Positions 1 to 8,848 of a stretch of DNA of 56,616 nucleotides are shown here, piece by piece. Position 1 is the first letter of the stretch. The number at the start of each line of letters is the position of its first letter. Origin of the DNA: Magnetovibrio sp. (GTDB lineage: Bacteria; Pseudomonadota; Alphaproteobacteria; Rhodospirillales; Casp-alpha2). The stretch is from assembly GCA_002722175.1 (NCBI GenBank), contig PBKU01000044.1, positions 1-56,616 on the forward strand, read 5' to 3'. The notes under the pieces are model-generated. The model was given only the letters and a program-made list of their open reading frames with translations, did no database searches and was not told the origin of the DNA. The position numbers were made by a program, and so were the translations under genes.

Positions 1-1
1 C

Positions 2-91
2 GGAGGGGTGGCCGAGTGGCTGAAGGCGCACGCTTGGAAAGCGTGTATACGGGAAACCGTATCGAGGGTTCGAATCCCTCTCCCTCCGCCA
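2..91 (+). tRNA. tRNA-Ser (anticodon GGA)
   Basis: The cloverleaf can be drawn by eye. The acceptor stem pairs positions 2-8 with 81-87 (last pair a G-T wobble), followed by discriminator G88 and an encoded CCA at 89-91. The anticodon stem CACGC/GCGTG encloses the loop TTGGAAA, giving anticodon GGA for UCC/UCU serine codons. The long variable arm (around 46-63) is the class II hallmark of tRNA-Ser. The T arm is GAGGG-TTCGAAT-CCCTC at 64-80. A photolyase gene follows on the same strand. Confidence 0.97.
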
Positions 92-207
92 TGTTAGTGT
101 CCGCAAAAATTTCTCTTTCTCTATATTTATAGTAGTACCGAGCTGACCACTAACGATATATTTATGGCACAATTCTTATCGCCCACAATTCAGCGAGATC
201 ATACTTT

Positions 208-1629
208 ATGAAAGAAAATATATCCATTCACTGGTTTCGCTTGGATTTGCGACTATCCGATAATCCGGCCCTGACAAATTCTGCAAAACACAGGCATGTT
301 TTACCAATCTATATTTTTGATGATCTGAATTCCAGTGAATTTAAAATGGGACGAGCAAGCCGCTGGTGGTTGCACCACTCGCTTGCATCATTAGAAGCCT
401 CGTTGGAAGGTAATTTATCGATTTACCATGGGGAGCCCCTTGATATTCTTAATGATATTGTTGCTCGATTTAATGTAAAATCTGTGTACTGGAATCGATG
501 CTATGAACCTTGGCGTATAGTAGGTGACAGAAGGATAAAAGAAAACCTCAAAGCTAAAGGGATTGAAGTCGAAAGTGCTAACGGTTCACTGCTTTGGGAG
601 CCTTGGACGGTCAAAAAACAAGACGGTAGCTTTTACAAGGTTTTTACACCGTTTTACCGTAAGGGGTGCTTGGGGGCTGAGGTGCCCCGTGACCCCTTAG
701 ATCCCCCCCAGAATGTTCAGTATCACAAAGATGAAGAGTTTTCCCTTAACCTAGATGCGTTGCAGCTCTTGCCCCATATTCGGTGGGACAAAAAGATGGT
801 GCAACACTGGAATATAGGAGAGGGTGGTGCGCGTGTGCGTTTTCAAGAATTTATAAATGAGGGGCTGCCACATTATAAAGATGGCCGAAATGTTCCCGCT
901 AAACCGTATGTTTCAAGGTTATCACCTCACCTTCATTTTGGTGAAATATCCCCCAATCAACTTTGGTACGGCGTTAAGAGTATTAGTGCCGATCAAAACA
1001 TTGAGCATTTCTGTAGTGAGTTAGGATGGCGTGAATTTTCATATAGCCAGCTTTATTATAACCCAAAACTACCAAGAGAGAACCTCCAGTCGAGGTTTAA
1101 TGCTTTTCCATGGTTTGATAATGAGAGCTTATTACGTGCATGGCAAAAAGGAAGAACAGGCATACCGATGGTCGACGCTGGTATGCGTGAACTTTGGCAA
1201 ACAGGTTATATGCATAATCGGGTGCGGATGATTGTCGGCTCATTTTTGGTGAAGAACCTTCGTCTACACTGGCATTATGGAGCACGGTGGTTCTGGGACA
1301 CGCTGGTCGATGCTGATCTGGCTAACAATAGCGCTGGTTGGCAGTGGATTGCAGGTTGCGGTGCCGATGCTTCTCCTTTTTTTCGAATCTTCAATCCAGC
1401 GACCCAAGGACAAAAATTTGATCCAGATGGCAGGTACATTCGAAGATTTGTACCTGAAATTGCAATGTTGCCAGACAAATACCTTTTCAGCCCGTGGAAA
1501 GCTGAAGGATATGTTTTGGAGAATGCCAATGTGCAGCTGGATATTACTTATCCCAGCCCTATCATTGATTTAAAACAATCACGCGAGGCGGCGTTAGCGG
1601 CTTTTCAATCTTTAAAAAAGAGGGTCTGA
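208..1629 (+). CDS. phrB: Class I deoxyribodipyrimidine photolyase (cryptochrome/photolyase family)
   Basis: Blue-light, FAD-dependent repair of cyclobutane pyrimidine dimers. At 473 aa it has the usual length. The N-terminal alpha/beta antenna domain (about residues 5-130) opens with IHWFRLDLRLSDNPAL, the standard beta-strand and DNP motif. The C-terminal helical FAD domain (about 200-470) carries SRLSPHLHFGEISP, LGWREFSYS, GYMHNRVRMI, DADLANNSAGWQW and FFRIFNPATQGQKFD, close to bacterial class I CPD photolyases. The ATG start puts the first beta strand directly at the N-terminus; the ribosome site is weak. It stands alone after tRNA-Ser. A cryptochrome role cannot be excluded from sequence alone, but the FAD-pocket motifs favour repair. 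Confidence 0.93.
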   Translation: MKENISIHWFRLDLRLSDNPALTNSAKHRHVLPIYIFDDLNSSEFKMGRASRWWLHHSLASLEASLEGNLSIYHGEPLDILNDIVARFNVKSVYWNRCYEPWRIVGDRRIKENLKAKGIEVESANGSLLWEPWTVKKQDGSFYKVFTPFYRKGCLGAEVPRDPLDPPQNVQYHKDEEFSLNLDALQLLPHIRWDKKMVQHWNIGEGGARVRFQEFINEGLPHYKDGRNVPAKPYVSRLSPHLHFGEISPNQLWYGVKSISADQNIEHFCSELGWREFSYSQLYYNPKLPRENLQSRFNAFPWFDNESLLRAWQKGRTGIPMVDAGMRELWQTGYMHNRVRMIVGSFLVKNLRLHWHYGARWFWDTLVDADLANNSAGWQWIAGCGADASPFFRIFNPATQGQKFDPDGRYIRRFVPEIAMLPDKYLFSPWKAEGYVLENANVQLDITYPSPIIDLKQSREAALAAFQSLKKRV

Positions 1630-2101
1630 AATAAGAGGGTTCGTTTAGGCAAAAGTGCTTTCTTTTATCCCTTTCTTTAAAAACAAGTTTTCGGAAAAAT
1701 CTTATAACTCGCCTGATAATTCGATATAACTCTTTGAAGGCACTAAAATCTGCAAAATACATTTCGTGAGAGTGTATGTTTTGGATTGCAGAATCTCTTT
1801 GCTATAGAGCTTGGATCAGGGTATAAAAAGCAGGTGACTTTTCGCCTTGCAAATAACATAGTATCGGCTCAAGAAAGATCGTTTTAATGGATTAGAATTA
1901 CGTTAATGTGGTCGAACTTTCCCTTTATATAGCCAGTGGATTCCTTAAAAAGACACGATTAGCCGAAACTTAAAGCTCGGAGTTTAGTAAAAATATTTAT
2001 CCACTTAATTAATTAATATGGGTACCTTAATAAGGTGTTGTGGCCGTAATTATTTCAAAAATGTGTTTAAAAAAACGAACAATTTTCACGAGTAAAATAA
2101 A
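1630..2101. other. AT-rich intergenic stretch, no gene seen
   Basis: No open frame with recognisable content was found on either strand between the photolyase and the sulfatase. No clear terminator follows the photolyase. The only structured part is near the right end (2005-2036), listed separately. Confidence 0.5.
2005..2036. promoter_or_regulatory. Candidate operator: AT palindrome plus a 6-1-6 inverted repeat
   Basis: Two dyads lie 66-97 bases before the sulfatase start. TTAATTAATTAA is self-complementary (2005-2016). ACCTTA-A-TAAGGT is a perfect inverted repeat (2024-2036). The stretch TAATTAATTAATATGGG resembles 9610-9626 before glnT at 16 of 17 bases, which suggests a common binding protein. 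The role is inferred. Confidence 0.35.
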
Positions 2102-3805
2102 TTGAATGTGATATTTCTTACCGTCGAAGCACTTCGAGCAGATCGCTCTAGTGTTAATGGGTATATCCGACCAACAACTCCGAACCTTGAACGACTTGCG
2201 TCTCGTGGCATCAATTGCACTCAGGCAGTCGCACCCGGAGGATTCACGAATATTTGCTTTCCATCAATTATGACATCAAGCAAACCCCTATCTTATGGTG
2301 GTTATGACACTGGAGCCAAGGGCAGGCCTAGTACGGTGTTTGAAAAAGTTCATTCAGCGGGTTACAAAGTATCAGCTTATTGCACCAATCACTGGGTTTG
2401 CCGATATCACGGTTATGGTGATTACATAGACAATGAGCACTTGCTATTTGTTTTAAATACGCTGCCAGGCATGGCTTTGACTTTGTTTCGATCGACTCTA
2501 GCGTTGTGGCATAGCGGAAAAATAACAGATGCTGAGATTGTAGAAAAAGCAAAAATAACCATTGGCGTTTTTTTTGATCATATGATCGATTATTGCCGTG
2601 AACGGAAAACACGCATGCCTGAAGACGTGGCGTGTTATGGCGGTGAACGCTTTATAACAGATGGTTATGATTTTGATAAAATAATTCTATTGGTTAAACA
2701 ACACCGTGAAGAGTTTCACAGAGATATCCTATCTTACGTGCAGCGTCATTTTTATTATATTCCTAAGCCCCACCAATGGATAGCGCGAGAGTGGCGCTAC
2801 AAGCGGACTGTTCGAGCTCTTTTCCGCGCGGGATTAGCAGTTGTACTTGAACGTTTGGGAGGGCTAGTGGATGCAAATATAAGTAAATTTGCACATTACC
2901 GACAAAAGCGTTACGTCGACAGCGCTGCAGTGACTAACCAAATTATTTCCAAAATAAGAAACTGGGATGGGGAATCACCATTTTTCATATGGAGCCATTT
3001 TTTTGATCCTCATATACCATACTGTCCAGGGACTGGTCCAAATTGGTATCTTCAAACACCAAAATATCTTGCGTCTCTTGGGTATAGTCATGACATCGAT
3101 ATTTCGGTAGCTATTCGTTCAAAACCTAAAACTGATGAAGAGTGGCATACATGGTCCGCTTTGTATGACTCTGCAATTTTATATACCGATCAACAAATAG
3201 GTCGAATTGTAGAAGCACTAGAAGAACGAAAAATATTAGATAATACACTTTTAGTGGTTTGTGGCGACCATGGAGAGGAGCTAGGTGAACATGGTGATAT
3301 TTCTCACCACGGCTATCTTTATAGCCATAGTGTGCGTGTGCCATTACTGTTTTCAAACTCCAACCTTATTTCAGGTGTGAATAGCCATATAGTAGAACTT
3401 ACAGATGTTGTGCCGACTATTACTGCGATTCTTGGAATTCCACCGTCACCGCAGTGGGTAGGCTCACCAGTTTGGGATGACACTGTTAAGTCCAGAAACG
3501 AAGTGGTGCTTGAATCGTTTTTTGGGGGTAATTGTGTTTTTGATATGCGCCCCCTCTACATGGCAGCACGAGACAAGCGTTGGAATTTTATGTGGAAAGA
3601 ATTTCGGGATCCTCTCGACAAGCTGAGTCCTTGTGGATTGCAGCTTTATGATCATGCAAACGATGCATTGGAGCAAATTAACCTTTACTCAAAAAGCCAC
3701 CCCGAGGTGAGAAGGCTTTCAATAGCTATTGTAAGGCGGCTCCGCGAAATCCATGAGATTTCAGAGGATCGGATCAATAAAGCTTTTCCAGGTATTAGTG
3801 TATAG
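2102..3805 (+). CDS. Sulfatase-family hydrolase (alkaline phosphatase superfamily)
   Basis: A 567-aa metal-dependent hydrolase of the sulfatase/alkaline phosphatase superfamily. The TTG start puts the family's first strand (MNVIFLTVEALRAD, metal-binding Asp/Glu) exactly at the N-terminus. The nucleophile region reads ICFPSIMTS with Cys at residue 52. This matches the start of the formylglycine motif C-x-P-S, but the usual Arg two residues after Pro is Ile. FDPHIPY lies near residue 300 and CGDHGEELGEHG (D389, H390), both metal and sulfate-site motifs, are intact. Residues about 110-270 form an unusual insertion rich in basic and aromatic residues. No signal peptide is visible, so it is probably cytoplasmic. 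No anaerobic sulfatase-maturating enzyme or formylglycine-generating enzyme is nearby. The substrate is unknown; a phosphatase or phosphotransferase is also possible. Confidence 0.8.
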   Translation: MNVIFLTVEALRADRSSVNGYIRPTTPNLERLASRGINCTQAVAPGGFTNICFPSIMTSSKPLSYGGYDTGAKGRPSTVFEKVHSAGYKVSAYCTNHWVCRYHGYGDYIDNEHLLFVLNTLPGMALTLFRSTLALWHSGKITDAEIVEKAKITIGVFFDHMIDYCRERKTRMPEDVACYGGERFITDGYDFDKIILLVKQHREEFHRDILSYVQRHFYYIPKPHQWIAREWRYKRTVRALFRAGLAVVLERLGGLVDANISKFAHYRQKRYVDSAAVTNQIISKIRNWDGESPFFIWSHFFDPHIPYCPGTGPNWYLQTPKYLASLGYSHDIDISVAIRSKPKTDEEWHTWSALYDSAILYTDQQIGRIVEALEERKILDNTLLVVCGDHGEELGEHGDISHHGYLYSHSVRVPLLFSNSNLISGVNSHIVELTDVVPTITAILGIPPSPQWVGSPVWDDTVKSRNEVVLESFFGGNCVFDMRPLYMAARDKRWNFMWKEFRDPLDKLSPCGLQLYDHANDALEQINLYSKSHPEVRRLSIAIVRRLREIHEISEDRINKAFPGISV

Positions 3806-4082
3806 ATTTTTTTTGAGGCTGAAGTATTAATTTTGATGTGTCTGGACCCTTTTTTTAGTTGATGTTGCGGATTGAGATTTATACTATTAAAGGGTTACCT
3901 GGACTACCATTCAACAGCCAACCGTTCTACGAGAAACGCCGTGAATTATAAGGCTGATGTGCCGAGATTTTTTTATCTCCTCTAAAAGGAGAGATGGAAA
4001 TTAGTGCGGTAGCGGTTTGGATTTTTGGTAAGTTCTTTATTTAAAACAATGCATATTAGCTAGGTTGGAGACAAGTGTAATA

Positions 4083-4352
4083 ATGAACAAAGAAAAGTCA
4101 GTAGTTGTTAATGGACGCAATTATAGGTGGCCAAACCAGCCGCTTGTTGTTGTTTGCATTGATGGATCTGAGCCAAGTTACATCGAACAAGCAATTGCTT
4201 CCGGTCATATGCCATTTCTTTTCAAAGCGCTTAAGAAAGGTGCTGACCTGCGTGCTGATTGTGTAATTTCAAGTTTTACAAATCCAAACAATGTATCAAT
4301 CGTTACCGGTGTACCTCCAGTGATATATGGTATTCTTAATCATTCGGTTTAA
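4083..4352 (+). pseudogene. phnA: Truncated phosphonoacetate hydrolase (N-terminal about 90 residues)
   Basis: The product starts VNGRNYRW, then VVVCIDGSEPSYIEQAI, MPFLFKAL and SFTNPNNVSIVTGVPP. This is the N-terminal part of PhnA, a zinc enzyme that cleaves phosphonoacetate to acetate and phosphate and is normally about 400 aa. The frame ends in a stop right after the SIVTGVPP region, and phnY begins 25 bases later. About three quarters of the enzyme, including most metal ligands, is therefore missing and has no room here. A deletion is the simplest explanation. ATG 4083 is preferred over an in-frame TTG at 4065; GGAG lies at 4067-4070. Upstream, a 6-bp hairpin (TCTCCT/AGGAGA, 3976-3992) of unknown meaning is present. 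Confidence 0.75.
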
Positions 4353-4377
4353 AATATTAACAAGAAAGTAATTAAAG

Positions 4378-5814
4378 GTGGATTCTAATATTATTCAAGA
4401 AACTATGCGCCTCGGCGGAAAAAATGTTATTGGTGAAAGGGGTACCATTGAAGTTTTTAACCCTTACAATAATAAAGTTACTGGCATAGTTCCAAAGGCT
4501 AGCAAAGCGCAGGTTGCCAAAGCATTTAAAATAGCAAATGACTTCAAACCGAATCTGACACGCTACGAACGTCAACAAATTTTGCACAAAACAGCAAATG
4601 CGATTGCTGGGCGTAAGGATGAAATTGCCAATCTAATTACTGCAGAAAGTGGGCTGTCTAAAAAAGACTCGCTTTATGAAACTGGGCGATCTTTTGATGT
4701 ATTTACTTTGGCAGGTCAGCTTTGTATTCAGGATTATGGTGAGATTTTTTCATGCGATCTCACACCTCATGGTAAAAAGCGGAAGATTTTTACGCAATAT
4801 GAGCCACTGTTGGGCGTGATAAGCGCAATTACACCATTTAATCACCCTTTAAATATGGTAGCGCACAAGATCGCTCCTTCTATTGCAACAAACAACCGGA
4901 TGGTCTGTAAACCGACTGAACAAACACCACTGACGTGTTTGTTGCTAGCTGATATTCTTTATGAGGCAGGCTTGCCGCCAGAGATGTTTCAGGTGGTCAC
5001 GGGTGTACCAACGGATATTGGGGATTCTATGATTACCGATCCTCATATTGACCTAGTCACTTTTACTGGAAGCGTTCCTGTCGGCAAGATGATTGCTCAA
5101 AAAGCTGGTTATAAACGTACCATTCTAGAGCTTGGAGGGAATGCACCATTAATTGTTATGGAAGAGGCAGATCTTGATCGTGCTGCAGTTCTAGCGGTTG
5201 AGGGTGCCACAAAAAATTCAGGACAACGTTGTACAGCAGTGAAGCGTATATTGGTGATTGATAGTGTAGCCGATGAATTTGGTGCTTTGGTTGTTGAAAA
5301 GGCGAAAACTCTCAAATATGGGGACCCATCAGATCCAGCTACAGACATTGGCACTGTAATCACTGAAGAGGCTGCAAAGACTTTCCAGCAAAGGGTGAGG
5401 AAAGCTGTTTCATCTGGGGCAACGTTACTATATGGCAACAATCGGGAAGGCGCAATTTTCCCACCGACGGTTGTAGATCAAGTTCCGTGGGATTCGGAAT
5501 TAGTTTTTGAGGAAACTTTTGGGCCAGCAATACCTATTGTGCGTGTTAAGGGAATTGATGAAGCAATACGTGTAGCAAACGGAACCCCGTTTGGTCTGTC
5601 TGCAGGAGTTTGTACAAACCGCCTTGATTATATTACGCGGTTTATTGATGAGTTAAATCACGGCACGGTAAATATTTGGGAAGTCCCTGGTTATCGCATT
5701 GAAATGTCTCCATTTGGAGGAATCAAAGATTCTGGCTTAGGGTACAAGGAAGGTGTTATTGAAGCAATTAAAAGCTTCTCCAATGTCAAAACATTCTCTT
5801 TGCCGTGGCGCTAG
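4378..5814 (+). CDS. phnY: Phosphonoacetaldehyde dehydrogenase (aldehyde dehydrogenase family)
   Basis: NAD(P)-dependent oxidation of phosphonoacetaldehyde to phosphonoacetate in 2-aminoethylphosphonate breakdown. The 478-aa protein has all aldehyde dehydrogenase landmarks: Rossmann region [20 protein letters not shown], general base Glu251 in LELGGNAP, catalytic Cys285 in NSGQRCTAV, and [11 protein letters not shown]. Assignment to PhnY rather than a generic dehydrogenase rests on resemblance to that family and on the phnA remnant directly upstream. The GTG at 4378 is the likely start; ATG 4405 is a later option. Since phnA is broken and no phnW is visible, the pathway would need a hydrolase elsewhere, or the enzyme serves another aldehyde. 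Confidence 0.82.
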   Translation: MDSNIIQETMRLGGKNVIGERGTIEVFNPYNNKVTGIVPKASKAQVAKAFKIANDFKPNLTRYERQQILHKTANAIAGRKDEIANLITAESGLSKKDSLYETGRSFDVFTLAGQLCIQDYGEIFSCDLTPHGKKRKIFTQYEPLLGVISAITPFNHPLNMVAHKIAPSIATNNRMVCKPTEQTPLTCLLLADILYEAGLPPEMFQVVTGVPTDIGDSMITDPHIDLVTFTGSVPVGKMIAQKAGYKRTILELGGNAPLIVMEEADLDRAAVLAVEGATKNSGQRCTAVKRILVIDSVADEFGALVVEKAKTLKYGDPSDPATDIGTVITEEAAKTFQQRVRKAVSSGATLLYGNNREGAIFPPTVVDQVPWDSELVFEETFGPAIPIVRVKGIDEAIRVANGTPFGLSAGVCTNRLDYITRFIDELNHGTVNIWEVPGYRIEMSPFGGIKDSGLGYKEGVIEAIKSFSNVKTFSLPWR

Positions 5815-6155
5815 TCTCGTTTTTAGCGTAGTGAATTTTTAGGAGTGTGGGTAGGATTTGAAATGATTTTAAAGTGTCGACTATTCACCAATAGGGAAAA
5901 TAGATCTTCTACTTGCAATCAAGTGTCCGCAACAGACTGGGCAATGAAGAGAGCTTAGTGCAGCAGATTCATTTGATTATGCCGCTATAGCCTTTATCTG
6001 TTTTCTTCGCAAAGCTGAGCCCTAGCTTGCACAGTAGCGTGACGCCGGTTGCCGAAAAGAGCCTATCATTTGTTTAAATTGTTGACAAATAAGCATTAGC
6101 ATCTGAGGCTAGGTGGGCTAAGTCTGTATAAGGGTTGAAATAAGGGAAACTAAGT
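5815..6155. other. Intergenic leader of the ureohydrolase gene, no known RNA recognised
   Basis: This stretch lies between phnY and the ureohydrolase. TTGACA occurs near 6082 but no good -10 box follows at the right distance. GCAAAGCT and AGCTTGC near 6006-6030 could form an imperfect stem. I looked for guanidine-I, -II and -III and glycine riboswitch consensus blocks and did not find a convincing match. Confidence 0.4.
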
Positions 6156-7343
6156 ATGCCAGATCCAAAAACGGGTGAGTTGCGAGGCAATCGGAACCTG
6201 AATAGGTTAGCAAAAATTTCTCAAAGCAAGCAGGATGAGGAAATTCAACGCGGGTTGGAACTTGGCCTCGAGGCTGCGGATTCTATTAATGATCGTTCAA
6301 TATCATTGTTTAGTCGTGGGCATTTACCGGCATTTGCTGGAATTAACACATTCATGAAATCACGCTATTGTGAAAATATTCGGGAGGTTGGTAATTATGA
6401 GGCTGCATTTGTAGGCGTGCCGTTTGATACGGGTACTACTTATCGCCCCGGGGCTCGATTTGGACCACAAGCAGTCCGGCGCATTTCGGCCCTATATGAT
6501 GGCTACTGTGTGGATGGGGCCGTTGACTTGTTTGAAGAGCTGGACTTGTGTGATGCCGGTGACATCTTTGTAATTCCAGGAAATATTGAAAAAACTTTTG
6601 ACCAAGTCTCAAAAGGCATCTCACATGTTTTCACCTCTGGCGCTTTCCCAATTATCGTCGGGGGAGACCATAGTCTTGGTTATCCTAATGTTCGCGGAGT
6701 TGCTCAAAATATTAGTGGAAATGTAGGAATAATTCATTTTGATCGCCATCTTGATACTCAAGATATTGATATGGATGAACGTATGCACACAACGCCGTGG
6801 TATTGGACAACGAACAACCATGAAAGCGTTGATCATAGCAAAGCACACCAGCATCACTCACACATGCATGATGTAGGCTTATCAAATTGCCCTCCCAAAA
6901 ACCTCGTTCAGGTTGGCATCGGAGGTTGGTATGGTAATAGGCCTGGCTCGGAAGTAGCTCGAGACCGTGGAACGAGTGTGATAACAATGAAAGACTTTGA
7001 AGAGCTGGGAATTCAAGGCACAGCAAGCTTAGCTCTCGAATTAGCATGGAAAGATGCTGATGCCGTCTATTTGTCATTTGATATTGATAGTATTGACCCA
7101 GCATTTGCTCCAGGGACGGGGACGCCTGAACCTGGCGGATTTATGCCAAGGGAGGCACTGGAAATGGTTCGTCTTATAGCCCGTGAGGGATTATGTGCTA
7201 TGGAAGTAGTAGAGGTTTCCCCTCCATATGATGTTAATGACAATACCTCTCAATTAGCATGCCGTGTTATTCTTGATGTAATTGGAACGATGGTGTCTGT
7301 TGGGAAGCTTGGGCATCGAGATCAAGTGATCGGTAAAAGTTAA
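6156..7343 (+). CDS. Ureohydrolase (agmatinase/guanidine hydrolase-like metalloenzyme)
   Basis: A binuclear metal hydrolase that releases urea (or ammonia) from a guanidino compound. All six metal ligands of the arginase/agmatinase family are seen: H172 in GGDHS, D196-H198-D200 in HFDRHLD, and D309/D311 in SFDIDSIDP. APGTGTPEPGG and EVSPPYD are also intact. At 395 aa it is longer than a usual agmatinase (about 310), with some 70 extra N-terminal residues. The combination of that extension, FDRH instead of FDAH and DMDERMHT recalls the subgroup that contains the Ni-dependent guanidine hydrolase, so agmatine is not the only candidate substrate. Seven histidines lie in residues 222-238, a His-rich insert next to the active-site loop. 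It is convergent with an AllG-like gene and near a GlnT-type ligase. Confidence 0.85.
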   Translation: MPDPKTGELRGNRNLNRLAKISQSKQDEEIQRGLELGLEAADSINDRSISLFSRGHLPAFAGINTFMKSRYCENIREVGNYEAAFVGVPFDTGTTYRPGARFGPQAVRRISALYDGYCVDGAVDLFEELDLCDAGDIFVIPGNIEKTFDQVSKGISHVFTSGAFPIIVGGDHSLGYPNVRGVAQNISGNVGIIHFDRHLDTQDIDMDERMHTTPWYWTTNNHESVDHSKAHQHHSHMHDVGLSNCPPKNLVQVGIGGWYGNRPGSEVARDRGTSVITMKDFEELGIQGTASLALELAWKDADAVYLSFDIDSIDPAFAPGTGTPEPGGFMPREALEMVRLIAREGLCAMEVVEVSPPYDVNDNTSQLACRVILDVIGTMVSVGKLGHRDQVIGKS

Positions 7344-7377
7344 TCTTGTAAAAAATTTGCACTATGGTGGTGTGTTG

Positions 7378-8631
7378 CTAGTGGTATGTTGCCTGATAGG
7401 CTTCTCTAGCTTTCACAAAGCACTCCATTGGGGCGCGAACGAGGCCAGCACCGATTTGCCCGCCATCTTTTCCAGCGATGCCAATATCCATTACGGGTAA
7501 AATACCGGTCTCACAAACAGAAAATATATCAATCCCTGTTGGGGTCCCGCGGTAGTCAAGCACAGGAATATGGTAGTCTGGGTTTTCGCCTATGGTTATT
7601 TTATATAACTCTTTATTGAGTTTAATCATATTTTGTGCAGACCCACCTTGATATTTTTGGAGGGCAAATGAACAGGCTTGCGCAAAGCCACCCAACCCAA
7701 TGGTTTCGGTGATAGTGCTTTCACCACCCATCCAGGTGATCTCTTCTTCTGAATGCCCTTGGAACAATTTTGCCTCTACGCTTGCATGAGGCCCCTTAAA
7801 CCAAGTATCGCCTAGACCGCTAACTCTAATAGCAAAACCCTGACAATTAAATGCCATTGCTGAAACAACACTTGATTTTTCAATGCCATGTGCAAAGTCA
7901 GCCGTTGCTTTCGAGGCTGCCATAGATAGACGAAGAAAAAAATAATGATCTTCTGTTAAAGCGTTAAGCGTTTGCTTTACCTCACTAGGGTTTATATCCA
8001 TTTGATTAATCAAATGTGGGAATAGTTCGCGTGTGAACAGGAGTGAGGCAGCCGTGCTGCGACTGTGGAGCTCATCACCCATATGAAGTGCTCGCTGCAT
8101 AAGGGGTTTAAGAGGGATACCGCCGGCCTGACGCACAGCTTCCCCAACCACAGGTCCAACTATGTCGTTAACGAAGGTCAAGCGTTTTTTTACGCCTTCG
8201 TCGTAGACGCCATAATTTAAACGTCGGGGGTTAGTCCCTTCGTATAGGTTGCAAAAGGCCTTATTTCCGTGAACGTCATTTTCAACAACAAAAACTGGCA
8301 TTGAGGCTGAATAAACCCCGGCCAATGAACCAACGCATTTATAGTCATGGCAGCCACCTATCTTCAGTTTTCCTGAAGAGATTTTCAGGGCGGCATCTTC
8401 AGGTGAGGTTGCGAGCCCCTCAAAAAGCGCGGTGCCCAAGATAGCATTGCGTTGCCCGCCTCGGTAGTGCTTCCATGACATTGGTGGTCCTGACGTCAAT
8501 ATGGTGTTTTTGGTCAAACCAGGTACTATCTGCCCCGCAGGAAGCACATTTACAAGTACCGGATTAGCTGTACACAGGCGTTTGAAAACCTCGTTATTCG
8601 CCTGCTTTCGATTAATGTTTCCTAAAGGCAT
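7378..8631 (-). CDS. DUF1116/AllG-like protein (oxamate carbamoyltransferase subunit family)
   Basis: A 417-aa protein recognised as the DUF1116 (YlbE/AllG) family. In Escherichia coli AllG works with AllF (FdrA-like) and AllH as oxamate carbamoyltransferase in allantoin breakdown. Conserved-looking blocks include PPMSWKHYRGGQRNAI near the N-terminus and GAGLVRAPMECF at the C-terminus. No allF, allH or carbamate kinase gene is in the window, so either partners lie elsewhere or this paralogue has another role. It is transcribed toward the ureohydrolase and away from the TetR gene, whose product may control it through the AT palindrome 20 bases before its ATG. The function is inferred from family only. 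Confidence 0.7.
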   Translation of the reverse strand: MPLGNINRKQANNEVFKRLCTANPVLVNVLPAGQIVPGLTKNTILTSGPPMSWKHYRGGQRNAILGTALFEGLATSPEDAALKISSGKLKIGGCHDYKCVGSLAGVYSASMPVFVVENDVHGNKAFCNLYEGTNPRRLNYGVYDEGVKKRLTFVNDIVGPVVGEAVRQAGGIPLKPLMQRALHMGDELHSRSTAASLLFTRELFPHLINQMDINPSEVKQTLNALTEDHYFFLRLSMAASKATADFAHGIEKSSVVSAMAFNCQGFAIRVSGLGDTWFKGPHASVEAKLFQGHSEEEITWMGGESTITETIGLGGFAQACSFALQKYQGGSAQNMIKLNKELYKITIGENPDYHIPVLDYRGTPTGIDIFSVCETGILPVMDIGIAGKDGGQIGAGLVRAPMECFVKAREAYQATYH

Positions 8632-8652
8632 CTTTCCCTCTCTTGATCTTTA

Positions 8653-8667
8653 ACTAATTAATTAATA
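8653..8667. promoter_or_regulatory. Candidate TetR operator upstream of the AllG-like gene
   Basis: ACTAATTAATTAATA lies in the divergent region between the AllG-like and tetR genes. Its first 12 bases are identical to 9608-9619 within the large palindrome before glnT. A local TetR repressor is the obvious candidate ligand. AT-richness makes chance agreement possible. Confidence 0.35.
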
Positions 8668-8848
8668 AATAGGTTGGAAAAAATACACCTATACGGAGTG
8701 ATTTTGCATTATAGCTAGTAAAAATTGCAAGAAATTATATTTTGAACTGTGATAGAATTATGTCAGACGGGTTGGCGTTTGGTTGACTTGCTTAATGCAA
8801 TGATTACTAAAATCGTTTATACATCGAATAGTCAGGAAGTACGGGAGC

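Noticed and set aside
5815-6155. Riboswitch upstream of the ureohydrolase
   Set aside because: No match to guanidine-I/II/III or glycine riboswitch core blocks could be drawn; only weak stems are present.
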